A stretch of 64,000 nt of DNA from Lepidodermella squamata (lineage: Eukaryota > Gastrotricha), in assembly GCA_047495785.1 (NCBI GenBank), contig JBLDXI010000048.1:496001-560000 (forward strand), read 5' to 3'. This document shows, piece after piece, positions 35,156 through 47,578 of the stretch. The translations under genes and the position numbers were made by a program. Position 1 is the first letter of the stretch; each line of letters starts with the position of its first letter. The notes beneath the pieces were generated by a model that saw only the letters and a list, made by a program, of their open reading frames with translations, was not told the origin of the DNA and ran no database searches.

Positions 35156-35552
35156 TTTCAATAGAATTTTTAAATGATTTTTAAAAATTCCGACAAAACT
35201 AAAAATTCTGCATGATTTTCTTGAAAAAGCCCTATTATCGCTTATAGGTATAACTCGGTATAGGTAACTCGGTGCTCCGTAACACCGAATTTTCGTTGGT
35301 AAACGCGCAGTTTATTTCATACATTATTTTTTTTTATAAAAAACTCAAATATCCAAAAATTGAATTAAATCCACGATTCCCTCTGTCGGTGACTGGCGGA
35401 TTTAGGTTCAACTTGTAAAGTGTGTAGAATCCAAAAGTTTATGTTATATTTCTCTTCGGGTTTAAAATAATCCATAATCGATCTTCACCGGACAATTTTG
35501 CCAGGCTTTTAATTTTAGTTTAATTTTAGATATTATAATTGAATTTAATAGT

Positions 35553-38500
35553 ATGGAACTTATTTTCGTCGTAATTCTATTGAATTTCGCTGGAGCAACC
35601 TTCAGCCAGCAGATGAATGAAGATAATAGTGATGTAAGTCTAAAATATAATGAATGAAGAAGTTAATGGAAAGCTGAATCTATCCGCTTTAGAAGAATAT
35701 ATCTTTGCAAACCTGATGCGAAAAATTACAATTATTTTAGAGATGGTGATTTTGGGAAACACGACGATGTCATGATTTTTCTCGAAATTTAATTTTATTC
35801 ATTACTATAAAGTGAGTTTTGTCAAAATTACCAGACGCTACGGCGCTTCGGTATAACTATGTGCAATTTTTCTAAAATTCTCATTTGCGGTTTGACGGTT
35901 TTATGGTCTGCTAATTAATTTAATTTATTTTTCTCCGCGCCCAGATACAGGCCCAGGTGAAAGCAGCTCAGGAGGCATCGAGACAAGCTACCTTCCAGTT
36001 TGATTCTGATATCAGAAGCCGTCTAGGATTACCATCGGTAATAATAAAATTTGAGTGATTTTTATTTCCCGCGGTAATTATAACAATAAACTCAATTAAT
36101 TAGGTTGCTATTGATGAATACTCGCCTGTTCTGCCGTTTCTCAAATCTGCTGCTGATGTGAAGCGTGTTCATCGCGAATGGCTTATGGAGGGAGATGGAA
36201 CACAGCAGCAGCTGGACGACGGAGCTGAAGTGAATCTACAAGCAGCGAATAACTTGGCATGGTCGCTGCCAATTAATTGGAATTTTAATTGGTTCTATCG
36301 TCCTAGTAAGTTATTAACAAAGTGAAAATTGCTCGTTCATATCGACTTGAAATGGCTCAAAATAATATAAATTTGACCCTTGCTTGGTTGAAAGAAGCGA
36401 TTCGGCCTTTGCCGTATTTGCCGTTGGAAATCATGATTTTTTCAACATTTCATCGAAATATCTGAATCCTGAGCTTTTCATGACCTTTCTGAAACGCCAG
36501 ATCGGGGGACATTTTATTTCTCCATGGCTAGCCATAGAGTATTCCCTTATTCTTCTATGGCTATAGCTATGGAATCCATGATGGAATCGTCTTTTATAAC
36601 TAACAACTATCAAATTTGACATTCGACATTCGAAAGAAAGAGACGATGTCGAGCGAAATCGACATTGACAACTTTGAATCGAGTGGGGTTCCACCGCGAA
36701 GTGAAAATGGCCGACTACGACTTACCTTTACCTTGACCGCTTTGAACTTTACCATCCAAAGCCTTGTCGTCTGACTTTTCTCTCATTTCTTTTACAGCCT
36801 CGAGCAAAATAAGAGTCGCGTTCGAAAGTGCGGTCAAACTCATGGAGGAGAAAACGTGCCTTCCTTTTATACAGCACAGTGTGGTGGATAAACAGAGGGA
36901 GTGGGCTTGGATGGACGTCTCTTCTGGGTGAGTATGAATAACTTACTCTGCGCCTCGTAATTAAAATAAATTGGTTACAAAAATATAGGGGAAGCGTTTA
37001 AAGTAGGACTTTGTCGATTTTGCCAAATTTCAACTAATAACTAGAACTTAACTAAATCACAATTACACAATAACCGTAATGAATTGGAATTCTTAGTATA
37101 GCTAGAAATGATCATCAAAGTGTCCCGATTTTTAAATGTGGAAATAGGTGTCTCAATCGATTGTTTGCAATAGTGTGTTGAACTATTAATCAAAACATTT
37201 TTGCAGGTTTTTCAAGCTGTATGGTCCAGGTGATTATTACGCTATGGCCATCTGGATTGTTGATGTAAGTGCCCATAGCGCGTTTTCATTTAATGTCTTT
37301 AGTTGTTATTTTTTCTAGGATGCGGAACTACTTCTCGGCAATGCCATTGATCTGGTAAAAGCTACAATAGATCGGGTCTTGATTTAAAGAATCGTCTTGC
37401 GTTCTCCGCATTGTCTATAATAAGTAGCTATACCGAAAGTCAGTGGTTTTTACAGAGGTTCACTGAGTTTACAGTCTGAACCCTGGCATATAACCCTGGG
37501 TCCACTGGGATACTGGTTTCTGGTTTCAATGTCACACAATCCTCATTTTTATCGTGATCCGTTATGAATTTTGTCATCAGCTTAAGTATTCATAATTTCG
37601 AATCCGAAACTGTTCGAGTTACCAGGCAAATTTACAGCAGTTGCATTTCTGGCTGGCACAATTTCAGCCTAACTGTTACGTCTGAATGTCTTTCAGATTT
37701 TCATGCATAATCGCTACAACCGTGACGACTACATAATTGTGCGACCAGAAAATACGTAAGCCACATATTTATATTGTACAACTTTCTGGAATACTTTTCT
37801 TCCGCCACAGCGACTACACTGGTAACATTGTACCAAAAGTACCTCAATCAACGTACGATCCTATGGGTGTCCCTTTTGACTTCGCCTCCGCTCTTATGGT
37901 TCATCCAAGCTTTCTCAGGAAAACTACGCGAGCTTTCACGATCGAACCCCGTGATCTGCGATTCATTGGCGCTATGAATTCACATAAACTGTCGTTCAAC
38001 GATTTCAAGGTTATCAACTTGAGATATGGATGCATCGGTAAGTATGAATTTGAAAGCTTGCAGTGACAACGATCAATGCGTCTCTAATTCACCGAAAAAG
38101 TTTACCTATATCGATGCTTGAAGAATTTATGACAATTTTTAAACCGAACACTCACTGTTAAGTAAATTACGAGGCCGTGGCAACCTACAGTTCGAATGGA
38201 AGGTTTGCATAAAAGAGAGGAAAGTTAGAAGTTAGATGTCTCAGGAAATCCTCAACGAAAAATATGAGTCGATCAAACCATTACTCGCGGGCTAAAAAAC
38301 GCTATTTTACTTGTAAGTAGATAATACAGAAAGTGATCCTAAAAACTTTAATAGAATCTTCCTGCGCCAACATCACCAGTCCTGGATGCCAGTTCGGAGG
38401 CTATCAAGACCCAAAGAACTGCTCGCAATGTCGCTGCCCACCAGGTTTCGGAGGCCCCCTGTGCGCCGACCTGCCGCCTTTTCCCATGGAAACCTGCGGA

Positions 38501-40504
38501 GGAGTGGTCAGAATGACAGCTTGTCAAAAGGCTTACATCGACTCCCCAAATTATCCTAATCCTTATGCTGCTGGCACTACATGCTCGTGGCGAGTTATCT
38601 CTGACACGGTTTGAATTACAACGATTATCATTGGAATTGCTCTCGAATTATTTGTTGAATAGCCGGGTCTTGTTTTCGCGTTTGATGGCAAGCCAGATTT
38701 AACAGTCGGCTCGTGTAAGTTGAACTTCAATGACCATTTTCAAGATCTTTTCACGCAAATGAACAAATGTAGATAAAATGGATCGCTACCATGATCTCGG
38801 TGAATTCTGCGCTGATTTCGTAGAATTTCGCGATGCCTCCGATGGAACACTGCCTTACTACCGCATCTGCTCCTACGGCGTCAGCAGCGGGCACATTTAC
38901 GAGACCAATGGAACAACAGGGGTGCTGCACTTCAAGTCGACAAGTTCCAACCCAGGCAAAGGCTTTCGTCTGTACGTCTACGCCAAGTGTCCAGGAGTTG
39001 ATGACAAGGAAGTAAGAATCACGCCATCCGGCTACGACTATGAAGGTACAAAGAGTACGGCTGATTCGGGGGCTACTTGCAAAACATGGCCGGCAGCTGG
39101 CGGAGTGTACGATGCTTTTGTGTATCCGAGGGGTAAACTCGCTGACTCCAGCAGTTATTGCCGCAACCCGACTTCTGAGCCGACGGGGCCTTACTGTTAC
39201 ACGAATGACTCTCGAACGGTGAAATCACCATGTAGCATCCCTCTTGCTCGTAGGCATGAAGTTGTCTGCATATTATCTCATTACAACACCTTGTATTTTC
39301 TGAAGCTGTCTTTTGTGATTCTCCGGTTTGCAACTCCAATCAGCAATGTACAGCTCCTCAAACCTGCGCTTGCAAATATGGCTGGACTGGAACTAATTGC
39401 GCTATTGGTAAATTCGTCCTTATTGGAAATTATTTTCAATTTTTTATTTCTGTCAAAGCGATTTGCGACAGCCCTGGATGTAATCAATATCAAGAATGTT
39501 TGGCTCCCAATACTTGCACCTGTAAAACAGGATGGAGTGGTTCAAACTGTTTGTCACGTGAGTCGAAATTTTTCATTCTTGCCCAGTCCAACGCCCGCTG
39601 AAACGTAAGCAACGTGAAGTCGCCAACCTCGGTTGGTAGCTTTGAGTTAAGAGTCTTCCCGGAATGGTTTAGATTCCGAATTTGTCCCAATTAATGGTGG
39701 GCTTTAATAAAACGTTGTATGAATTTGCTTGTCATTCACCTTCCCTAACAACCTTTTAATAGTCGATGAACCTTTTAATCGTTTTGAAGCTATATTCAAA
39801 CGTTGCATCAACCCGACTACGAGCGAATTGGGAGGATGCCGCTTAACCTGTCTGCCCGGCGAAACTGCCCTAAAGGGAGGGCCAGATCAAAGTTCTTGCA
39901 GCCAAGGTGTAAGTACCACCACACGTTTTTAAAAGATCTGCATTCATCAGAGTCCTATTGGGGCATAACTTTTGTTGAAAATTTAATTTCCTGACTAATT
40001 ACCTGACTAATTCACTTTTCGCAGTCGGCGAAGAAATGCACGGATGGCAAGACAATCGTTTGTGTTTCTGGCAGTATGGGATGTCCGGCCAATTTTAACT
40101 CAGTTGTAAGTCATGAGAAGTCGATGATAAAGCATTTGTTGAACGAATTTTCTTGATTTCAGAAGCCCATGTACAACTCCTACAAGTTTTTCGCCCGCAA
40201 TTTGCTCGCTTGCAATCATGTTGACGGATGGGTATGATTAAAACTTCCATTTTGACGGCATAGGCATGAAAACTGGTGTTGCTCTATCAGGTTTACGTTC
40301 GCTGCGCGAAAAATGATGCTAATGCTGGTTTGAATGATTTCATCGACTGTCGTCGCAAAACAGCGACATTAGGCTGCCGTGCGAATGAGGCGAGTTTAGA
40401 TATTTCGTTATAATTTGTAATGAATTTTGTCATGTCCCGTTGAGCAGAAAGAATTTCCGTTCACGACCTACACTTCTGTCGAAAGTTGCTACGCGAACTT
40501 GTAA
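35553..40504 (+). CDS. Secreted astacin-like protein with EGF, CUB and kringle-like domains; zinc site lost
   Basis: Eighteen exons, all in phase, give 774 residues. A signal peptide (MELIFVVILLNFAGATFSQQ) and prodomain precede an M12A/astacin fold recognisable by KLMEEKTCLPF, RYNRDDYIIVRPEN and NDFKVINLRYGC. The HExxHxxGxxH zinc motif is absent: the exon at 37319-37354 reads DAELLLGNAIDL where it should be, so the Glu may remain but the His ligands are Ala, Leu and Leu. The Met-turn SxMHY is SALMVH. A protease activity is therefore unlikely. An EGF (38355-38470) and CUB (about 38474-39000) follow as in nematode NAS proteins, then a kringle-like unit (ATCKTW, YCRNP, GPYCYTND), two EGFs (CDSPVCNSNQQC, CDSPGCNQYQEC) and a Cys-rich tail. 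Exon ends: 35633, 36037, 36305, 36927, 37264, 37354, 37755, 38037, 38608, 38714, 39249, 39407, 39557, 39908, 40105, 40231, 40389. The last intron is GC-AG. AATAAA is at 40714-40719. An acceptor-like ATTTTAG precedes the ATG by 23 nt. Confidence 0.85.
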
Positions 40505-40880
40505 TTGGGATATATGGATCCATTCATCATCGAACTGTATCTAATTTATCTGAACCAAGTTTTGATTCATGATTTTGCGTTGGCTTCGCGCTTGCGAAAT
40601 ACGGTGAACAAATATATTTAACTGAATATCGCATTTTCCTGCTTCTTCTGCAGATATGTTTTTAGCCTGTTTAAATTAGCTAAAGGAATACGTCCCTCCA
40701 ATTAATTAATCAAAATAAATGCACGATATTCTAGGCGAATCTTACCGTGTTAAAGGATGCTTATAACTACATTTTAACAAATATCAGTGATAAATTAGTA
40801 CCCATCTTCTTCTGTCTCATTTCAGACATTACTTCAAGCTATTTATTGATAATATCTGATTTATTTATTGCCTTCATGTT

Positions 40881-41388
40881 TCATTGAGTCATAGCAAGGG
40901 ATTCTGAACTCGGAGTCATACTCATCAAGGCACGTTTCCGTTTAACCGCATCTGATGCGTGACAGATGTAATCTTCGACCCGGTCCAGGACGAGTTCTAG
41001 ATCTTCCGTTTGATGAGCTTTAATCGCCAGTTTCACGGCCTCAGCTGCAACTTGTTGACCAGCTTCATCCGAGCCAAATTTTTCAGCTAGCCGGTATTTC
41101 TCCACGACAATTTGAGCGATTTCCCAGAAAGAGAGAGTCGGATTTCTTACAGAGCTGTGATGATCATCAGCCGGGCATTCGCTGTCGTCCGAATCAATCA
41201 TTTCCAGCAGGTCAACCGTTGAACTTGCGTAAGACGCACTCGACCAACTCGATAGGCTTTCCAGATCGTCAAAATCTCTCGTTTCTTCTATAAAAAGTGT
41301 TAGATAAAGGATGCATTCTCAATTTGAAATATATGCGTTTACCTTGAATGTGAATCGACTCCATTTTATCGCAAATTTCTGATGCCAT
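40881..41388 (-). CDS. Unrecognised 150-aa acidic protein
   Basis: Two exons on the minus strand: 41388-41343 (MASEICDKMESIHIQ) and 41287-40881, joined in phase across a 55-nt intron. The N-terminal half is Ser/Asp-rich (DLESLSSWSSASYASSTVDL). The C-terminal half is predicted helical (FWEIAQIVVEKYRLAEKFGS, then AAEAVKLAIKAHQTEDLELV). No signal peptide or membrane segment. CTTTCAG lies about 18 nt before the ATG, and TTTATT at 40860-40865 gives a minus-strand AATAAA just after the stop. The helical part looks like a small cytosolic domain, but I cannot name the family. It converges with the astacin-like gene. Confidence 0.65.
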
Positions 41389-42348
41389 ATTCGCAGATTT
41401 AATGTCTGAAAGATTATCTTGAGTAAAATTAACAACTTTTATTACTACGTGTCATTTATTCGTAAATGTTATATACTGGGCAGAGTCACGAGGATCTTTT
41501 GTTTAGTTGGAGAGAGGTTTTTGAGTGCAAAATCATTATTAGATGGTCATAAAAAATCGAACGTGATTGATAAACGGTTACTAATTCGGGTTACGCTAAT
41601 TGATTAGTAGTAGGGTGTTTTTGTCATGTGACGCGCTCAAAATTGTTAGAATAAATGACAGTCCGTGAACATTTCCCTGCGCTCCTCCATTGCAAATATG
41701 ATATCCTGGCTTCAGGGTAAAAATTATGAAAAAAATCTTGAATAATCGACCGAAATTTCAAGTGATTACTTGAAGTATCTGATAAGTAACTCATAGTTTA
41801 ATAAAGTAAAATACTTCGCATTTTATGAAATTAATAATTAGTGCAAAAATAAGAAAAATTCACCTACTTCCAGCACGGTATGGCGCTTAGCCAAAACGCT
41901 ATAAGCTATGCATGAGAAGATGTTTGAAGCAGCAAAACAGTGTTGATGCACATTCTCTTAATAAACTGTGTATTTTATGGGCAGGTGCTTTGCAATATGG
42001 AGGATAATGTCATAACGTCGCTGTTATGAGCAAGCCGCATGAAAAACCCTGTATGGATCAGGTTGGCCGGTAATCATAATTTTCAAGCACTCTGGGCTTG
42101 GTATTTTTCCGGTGTGAACATTTACACCCAAGTTTTTTGAAATTGTACTGGATCATTGGCGTTTCAAGGTCGTTAATATCTCACCAGACAATTCAATTTG
42201 ATTATTTATTAACTTAAACAGTAATCAAGAACAAAAGAAATCGGTCAATCTCAAAGAAAGGATCACAACTTGTAAGCAATACATTATCCATACATTGTAC
42301 GGAAAGTCGTAGTTGAAAGAAAGTCAACGAGTTGTTCTACAGCAGTGA
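41389..42348. other. Intergenic, nothing recognised
   Basis: AT-rich. TTTATT at 42205-42210 is a likely poly(A) signal (minus strand) for the mannosidase. The short open frames look random. Confidence 0.5.
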
Positions 42349-45300
42349 TCACTGCTTCACACCGACGCAAAACGTGCGAATTTGCATCGGCCGCATTGTG
42401 ATTGAATCCCAATTACCATTGGCGTGTTGGTTCTCTGCAACAGCCCGCTTGATACCCATCGGATCAGCTTGCGATGGCCAGTTCAATCGGACCAAATCAG
42501 AGATTGGCATGTTAGCTCCGAGGGCGAGTTCGTTGATTGTGATCATATTAGGGTCGGAAACTCCTAATAAGCTTTGAACAAAAGCCAATAGATTGACTGT
42601 AGTATCCTGAGACCATTTAGCATCTTCGTTGATTTCGAACAGATGTTCAAGCCGCAGCATGGCAGTGCAGTTCTGGAAGTTCCGCTCCAAGGTCATCAGA
42701 TGAATGTTTGCCGGGAGAATCGGAGGATCAGCAATTTGAGAAACGGGTTTTCCCATTGAAACCTGGAAGAATGAAATTCAGCATTACCACATCGCAATTT
42801 CAAAAACTCACCATAGGGTGAAGGCCAGCTTCTGACCATTCTTCCAAGCTCGAGATGGGGGTGAAGGCCAGTGTTGGGCCATTCATAACTGCTTGGCTTA
42901 TCTTCCGATAGTTGACAGCAGCATTGGCCGGGGAGTTCAAAGTGATTCGAATGTGACCAGTGGCGACTAGGCCCTCTCCGTTTTCAGTCTCAAGAAGTGG
43001 CTCGCCAACTCCGAAGTTATCGTCGTAGGTCAAACGCCGATGGACCATGAGTTCAAGAGTTCCCTCTCTAAATCCACTAGCACCTTGAGCTCGGTCAGTA
43101 ATAGCTGTCAACTGAGCCATTGAGTCGCGTGTGCTGATTCTCGCAACGATTGGGTAGTAATTTTGGGAGACATTCTGAGTCGGCTGTAAGGTCCACGTTG
43201 GTCGGAAATCTTTCTTTCTCTCCAACATTTCACGACCATTCGCGTCGGTCAAGAATAGATCTTGATTTTTGATTGAAGATGAAAAGATCGACACAACTTC
43301 TCGGCCGACAGTTGTTTCGTCCCTAACGTTGCCAAGATTGGTCGGAATTTGACCGACAACCCATTGAACGTCGAGACTTGGCTCATTGGAATACAAACGA
43401 TAGATCGACTTGGCCCAGGAAGAATGCTTCTTGTGAAGTTCGACAACCTGATTGCCAACAATCGTAAAAGTTTCCCCGCCTTCGCTTTCATCGAACCAAT
43501 GGAGGTCGTTGGCATCTGGAGTGAATCGATAAGCGCCAGATGTTGGAGCAGGGGGTAGAACTGTTGTGTAGTAAGCCAAGGCATGGTTGAATTGGATCGA
43601 AACTTTATCATTCGAGTTCTGTAGGCCAGCAATATTACCCCTTTCGTCCAAAATCAACTGAAGGATGCCGTTATTAATTGATTGCTTTAACCCTGCAACC
43701 GGTTCCTTTGGCAAATGTTCAAGCGAAGAAGAGGGCTTGATGAAGAAGGTGCTAGCTCCAAGAGCAGGTAGGTTGCCCTTGAAAACCAACTCGTGAGTAG
43801 CAGTTGAGTTAATTCTGGTTGGAATTGATCCGATATCAGTGTCCAAGATCGGGATCAAGTCACTAATCAAAACGGCGCCATTCGAATCCATGACCTTCAT
43901 ACCCATTCCTTTCGGAACTTCAACCGGGATCCTGAGCCAATACATGTGATTCTCAGCCAATCGATTGTAAGCGATGACTGAGAAACCCTTATCCGACATC
44001 ATTTCACTGGCTGGGCAGTAAGTTTCGTTCAAAAGTGGGCAGAAAGTAAGTTGAGGCATTGCGCAGGTTGATTTTTCCTTGCAGAGAATCGATTGATAGG
44101 TCATTGCTGAGATATTATGAGCAATTGCGATTGATTTCGACGCCCGTAATCTAGCGTCATCAGTAACGTGCTGCTTCGAAGTGCCTGAAACAGCATCGTG
44201 ATGAGTTAGGATTCCAACAGTATCTTCGACATAGTCCATTCTCGGATCATCCGGGGTTTTAGGGCTGAAAGTCAGTAGTTGACGGACGGTGCCATAAGCA
44301 TTGTTCAACTCCCTAACAATCCCCTTCAAACTTGGCCGAGAGGTGAAGTAACCCGTCCAAAATGAGGCAGCCCCGTCAGCATATGGGAAAAAGTCGTCAG
44401 ATTTTCTAGCCAAAGGTTTTGGGGCCAGCTGATTAACAGCTCGGGTGTAGCAGGACGGAGATGAGTAAAATGCATAGAAATCATTAGACTGATTATTCAA
44501 GTTACGAATCAAGGCATCCATGTTCAAGAACCAAGTCGAGGCTGAGATGTAGTTGAAATCGCAACCCATTGTTACCATAATATTCGGAGTGGGGTAAACA
44601 TCTTGCTGTTGTTTAAGCCAGAACGAAAAGACGCCCAGTCTCTCGGGTACATTATAGTCCTCCAGATTAGGATCATCCATAATAGGGTCGTCATTTGAGA
44701 AAACGTCCCAGTTGAAACCACCAGGTGGGCAGTAAGTTGTACCAGGGAAAGCGCTGGTGAAGATGTTGAGGTTCAAATCTGGCGTCGATGGGCGCAGCTT
44801 CCAAACCAATTCAGTCGTTTTATTCCGTTCACGAAGTTGCCGGTCTTGATAGTCAAGACGAGCGAAGAACAGACCATTCATGCCGAACTCTGCTGATAGC
44901 GACGCCAATTCCCTCGAATGGCCGAAAGGGTCGATCTGCCAGGCGATTAATGGCGTGTAATAAGGGTCGATTTCCGTGCGAATGAAGTCGAAACCCAGGG
45001 TATGGGAGTCTACCAAAGCCCCGTAATCAGTCGTAGCCTCATCAGCCATAGCCCAGCCAGCGCAGACAATTTCGAGCTGGCCATTTCTCAAGACCTTTCT
45101 GAACAGATCTTTCATGGTATCAGTCTGGCGACGCCACCATCTCTTCAGAAATGCCATTTCAACCTGAACGTATTTTCGGCTGGGGTTCATCGACAGGGCT
45201 GTAATCGCTGAGTCGATCGTGTATTGAACTCCAGCGTTTTGAATGTCATTTCTCGCGCCGTAGAAGTACTGATCAACAGTTTTCAGCCAGCCAACATCGT

Positions 45301-45610
45301 CATGAGAATGAGGAATGATATGGACGTTTGTCTTCGTGGTCGAAAGAGGTGGGCAATGCTCGTCGTGCAATCCCTTATTATAGGGCGATGGGTCTTCCTT
45401 CGGCTTTTCGTCATGGTGGTGATGCTTATCGAGAATTGAGCTCATTTCGATATCGCTGGTCATCCAAAATGAAGTTGTGATTGCCCCGAGGAAAAATGAG
45501 GCGAGGATTAGAGCAGTAATCAAAAGACAGTGCCAGCATTTTTGCCGGTCTGGTTTCACCAGATGGCTGTGCTTGTGGTGGTAGGGCAACCACTCTTTTG
45601 CAGTGGTCAT
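42349..45610 (-). CDS. MAN2B1: GH38 alpha-mannosidase, lysosomal (MAN2B1) type, with N-terminal membrane anchor
   Basis: Exons 45610-42812 and 42762-42349 (phase 0) give 1070 residues. The catalytic domain opens with VHIIPHSHDDVGWLKTVDQY, where HSHDD supplies zinc ligands. AWQIDPFGHSRELASLSAEF carries the nucleophile Asp, and GLFFARLDYQDR and MVTMGCDFNY follow. The HHDAVSGTSKQHV block is typical of class II enzymes. It removes alpha-mannose residues from N-glycans. The sequence is closest to lysosomal enzymes, but instead of an obvious cleaved signal it has a 30-residue polar N-terminus and then a hydrophobic span (CLLITALILASFFLGAITTS), suggesting a type II anchor or an uncleaved signal. Several N-x-S/T sequons are present. 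An acceptor-like ATTTTATAG lies about 11 nt before the ATG. Localisation is an inference. Confidence 0.9.
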
Positions 45611-47578
45611 TTCTAAATCTTCTATAAAATAAAAGGTATAACATGTGTATGCTTCTAACTTGTAGCCGGCGATCGATTGGAAGAAATCGATTCAACCGCA
45701 TATCCAATAAGCGCCCATAAATAAGCAATGGTGTTGAAATAAACAAGTGAGGCCAAAGTCTACTCTTACGGGAGGAGTGGCTCTATACTGAATGCTGGTG
45801 TGATAAGGCCCCATGTCAAGGTACCTAGGCGTCCAAGATAACAACCGAGCACCGGGCAGGGACCGGAAAAACACGAAAAGCGATAAATTGTCGCACCGCG
45901 AACAGATAGAAAGCGCGGTAAAAGTGGTTTGTATGATAAAAACTAATCTGGTGTGGAGCTATCTGAGGATGTATCCCTCTAGCCAAGGCGATAACAATGA
46001 AGCAAAAAATAAGTGGCGCGTGACTCTATTTAAATCGCGTGCATCATCTGTTTGAGTCGCATGATTTGTAAACACATATGGTGACCGAGGCGATATCTAG
46101 TTACTAAAAATAGCTGAGGTCAGGGCGATATCTAGTTACTAAAAATAGCTGAGGTCAGGGCGATATCTAGTTACTAAAAATAGCTGAGGTCAGGGTGATA
46201 TCTAGTTACTAAAAATAGGTCATATTAAGAAGATGGTCATAACATTGAAAAAATGGTTTTACTGTAAAAAATCGCTCTGAGATATCGCCCTGGTGAGCTA
46301 ATAAGAAAATTCAACGAAAATAAAGGGCATAAATGTGAGGGGGACTATGGGTTCCCCGGATGGGCAGATAGAATTGGGTAAACACGATAAAGTAATTAAA
46401 AGTTGGACCTTAGATTTTCACGATAGGACCTAATTAATTAAACCGCAGGGTGATAACTTTTTTGGTTTTTAGACAGGATTCCCCGTAAAATGAGAAGATG
46501 ATAACTTTTTCATTTTCCAGTCAGGAATCGCATTTTTCTGTGGCTTTCACTTTGTCAAAATAATTGAAGATAACTTTTTCCATTTTAAGCCGGAAAACTC
46601 ATTCTTTGACTTGCTTTAGTTTATGTATGTATGTCTGATTTCACTCAATTTTTCAATCATTTCCATGGTCTCGGCAGGCTACTTTTATGAAATCAGGGCA
46701 CCCTTGATAGGCACACACCAGTCATGAGAATAGAGATTCCACAAGGCTATGCGAGCGGAGCGAGCATGCCCAACTTGACCTCTATAGTTCGTCTGGAAAC
46801 TGATTTTTGAAGAATGATACTAGGACACGTTGGCCATGCTCACTCCGTTCGCATTGGCATGGTGATTAAGGATTGTCAACGTGTATGTGTGTGTTTGTTT
46901 GCTTATCCAAAATCATCTATCAACGCGGTCTCTGAGGTGTGGTATCAGGTGTGCCTGCCCCATGTTAAGCAAACAATGGCTGGAATGGTTGCGGAAAAAT
47001 TAAGGTGGAATCGAAGACACTATTAGTGCGGCAATAAAGTAATAAAGTAATTTAATAATGTAATTACTTTTCTCATGGATTTAAGCACACGCTCATATTT
47101 AGAAAATGAGAGCATAGTTGAATCTAAACTAAGTGCCTTCTAAACTTCTTCCTTGATTTTTAAATTACACACAAATGATTTATCAGTGTGTTTGTTTTTT
47201 TGTTACTTGAACGCGTGCCAGAAATCGAATATCCACTGCGCAGTGGTGATTCATATTCTAAAATTAGACTGACCGAGGCGATAAAATATGTTAAAAACAG
47301 CGAGAAATAACGAAATATAAAGACTAGCAGCGCCATATGTGTTCGGCGTCTGCTTTGTTACGCCAGGCTTTCTTTACTACGGAAACAATGGACTTCACCA
47401 AGGATTTCACTGAGCTGTGGGCCACATAGGTTGCATAGAAAAGAAAGGACATGCATGTGTTTTTGGTTTGATGTATCAACGAAATTAAGCACAAAGTACA
47501 TTTAATTCTCACTTCAAGTTCTGCATGTCAAAATTCAAAACCTGAATGCAAAACTCCGAAATATTCGGTCTTTTTATT
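45611..47578. other. Intergenic of about 2 kb with repeats, no gene recognised
   Basis: It holds the presumed promoter of the mannosidase, the 35-bp tandem array (46088-46220) and repeated GATAACTTTTT-containing strings (46450-46580). The frame at 46814-47026 has a protein-like end (VSEVWYQVCLPHVKQTMAGM), perhaps a transposon scrap, but no clear identity. Confidence 0.45.
46088..46220. repeat. Tandem repeat, four copies of a 35-bp unit
   Basis: CGATATCTAGTTACTAAAAA followed by TAGCTGAGGTCAGGG recurs at 46091, 46126 and 46161, and with one change (TGATATC) at 46196. The first three copies are nearly identical, so the array is recent. Confidence 0.95.

Noticed and set aside
35553-40504. Astacin-like locus as a pseudogene
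   Set aside because: All 18 exons join in phase without stops, and the signal peptide and other domains are intact; only the active site is changed.
46814-47026. Open frame with a protein-like end
   Set aside because: It has no splice sites or family match, and its first half is low-complexity GTGTGT-derived sequence.
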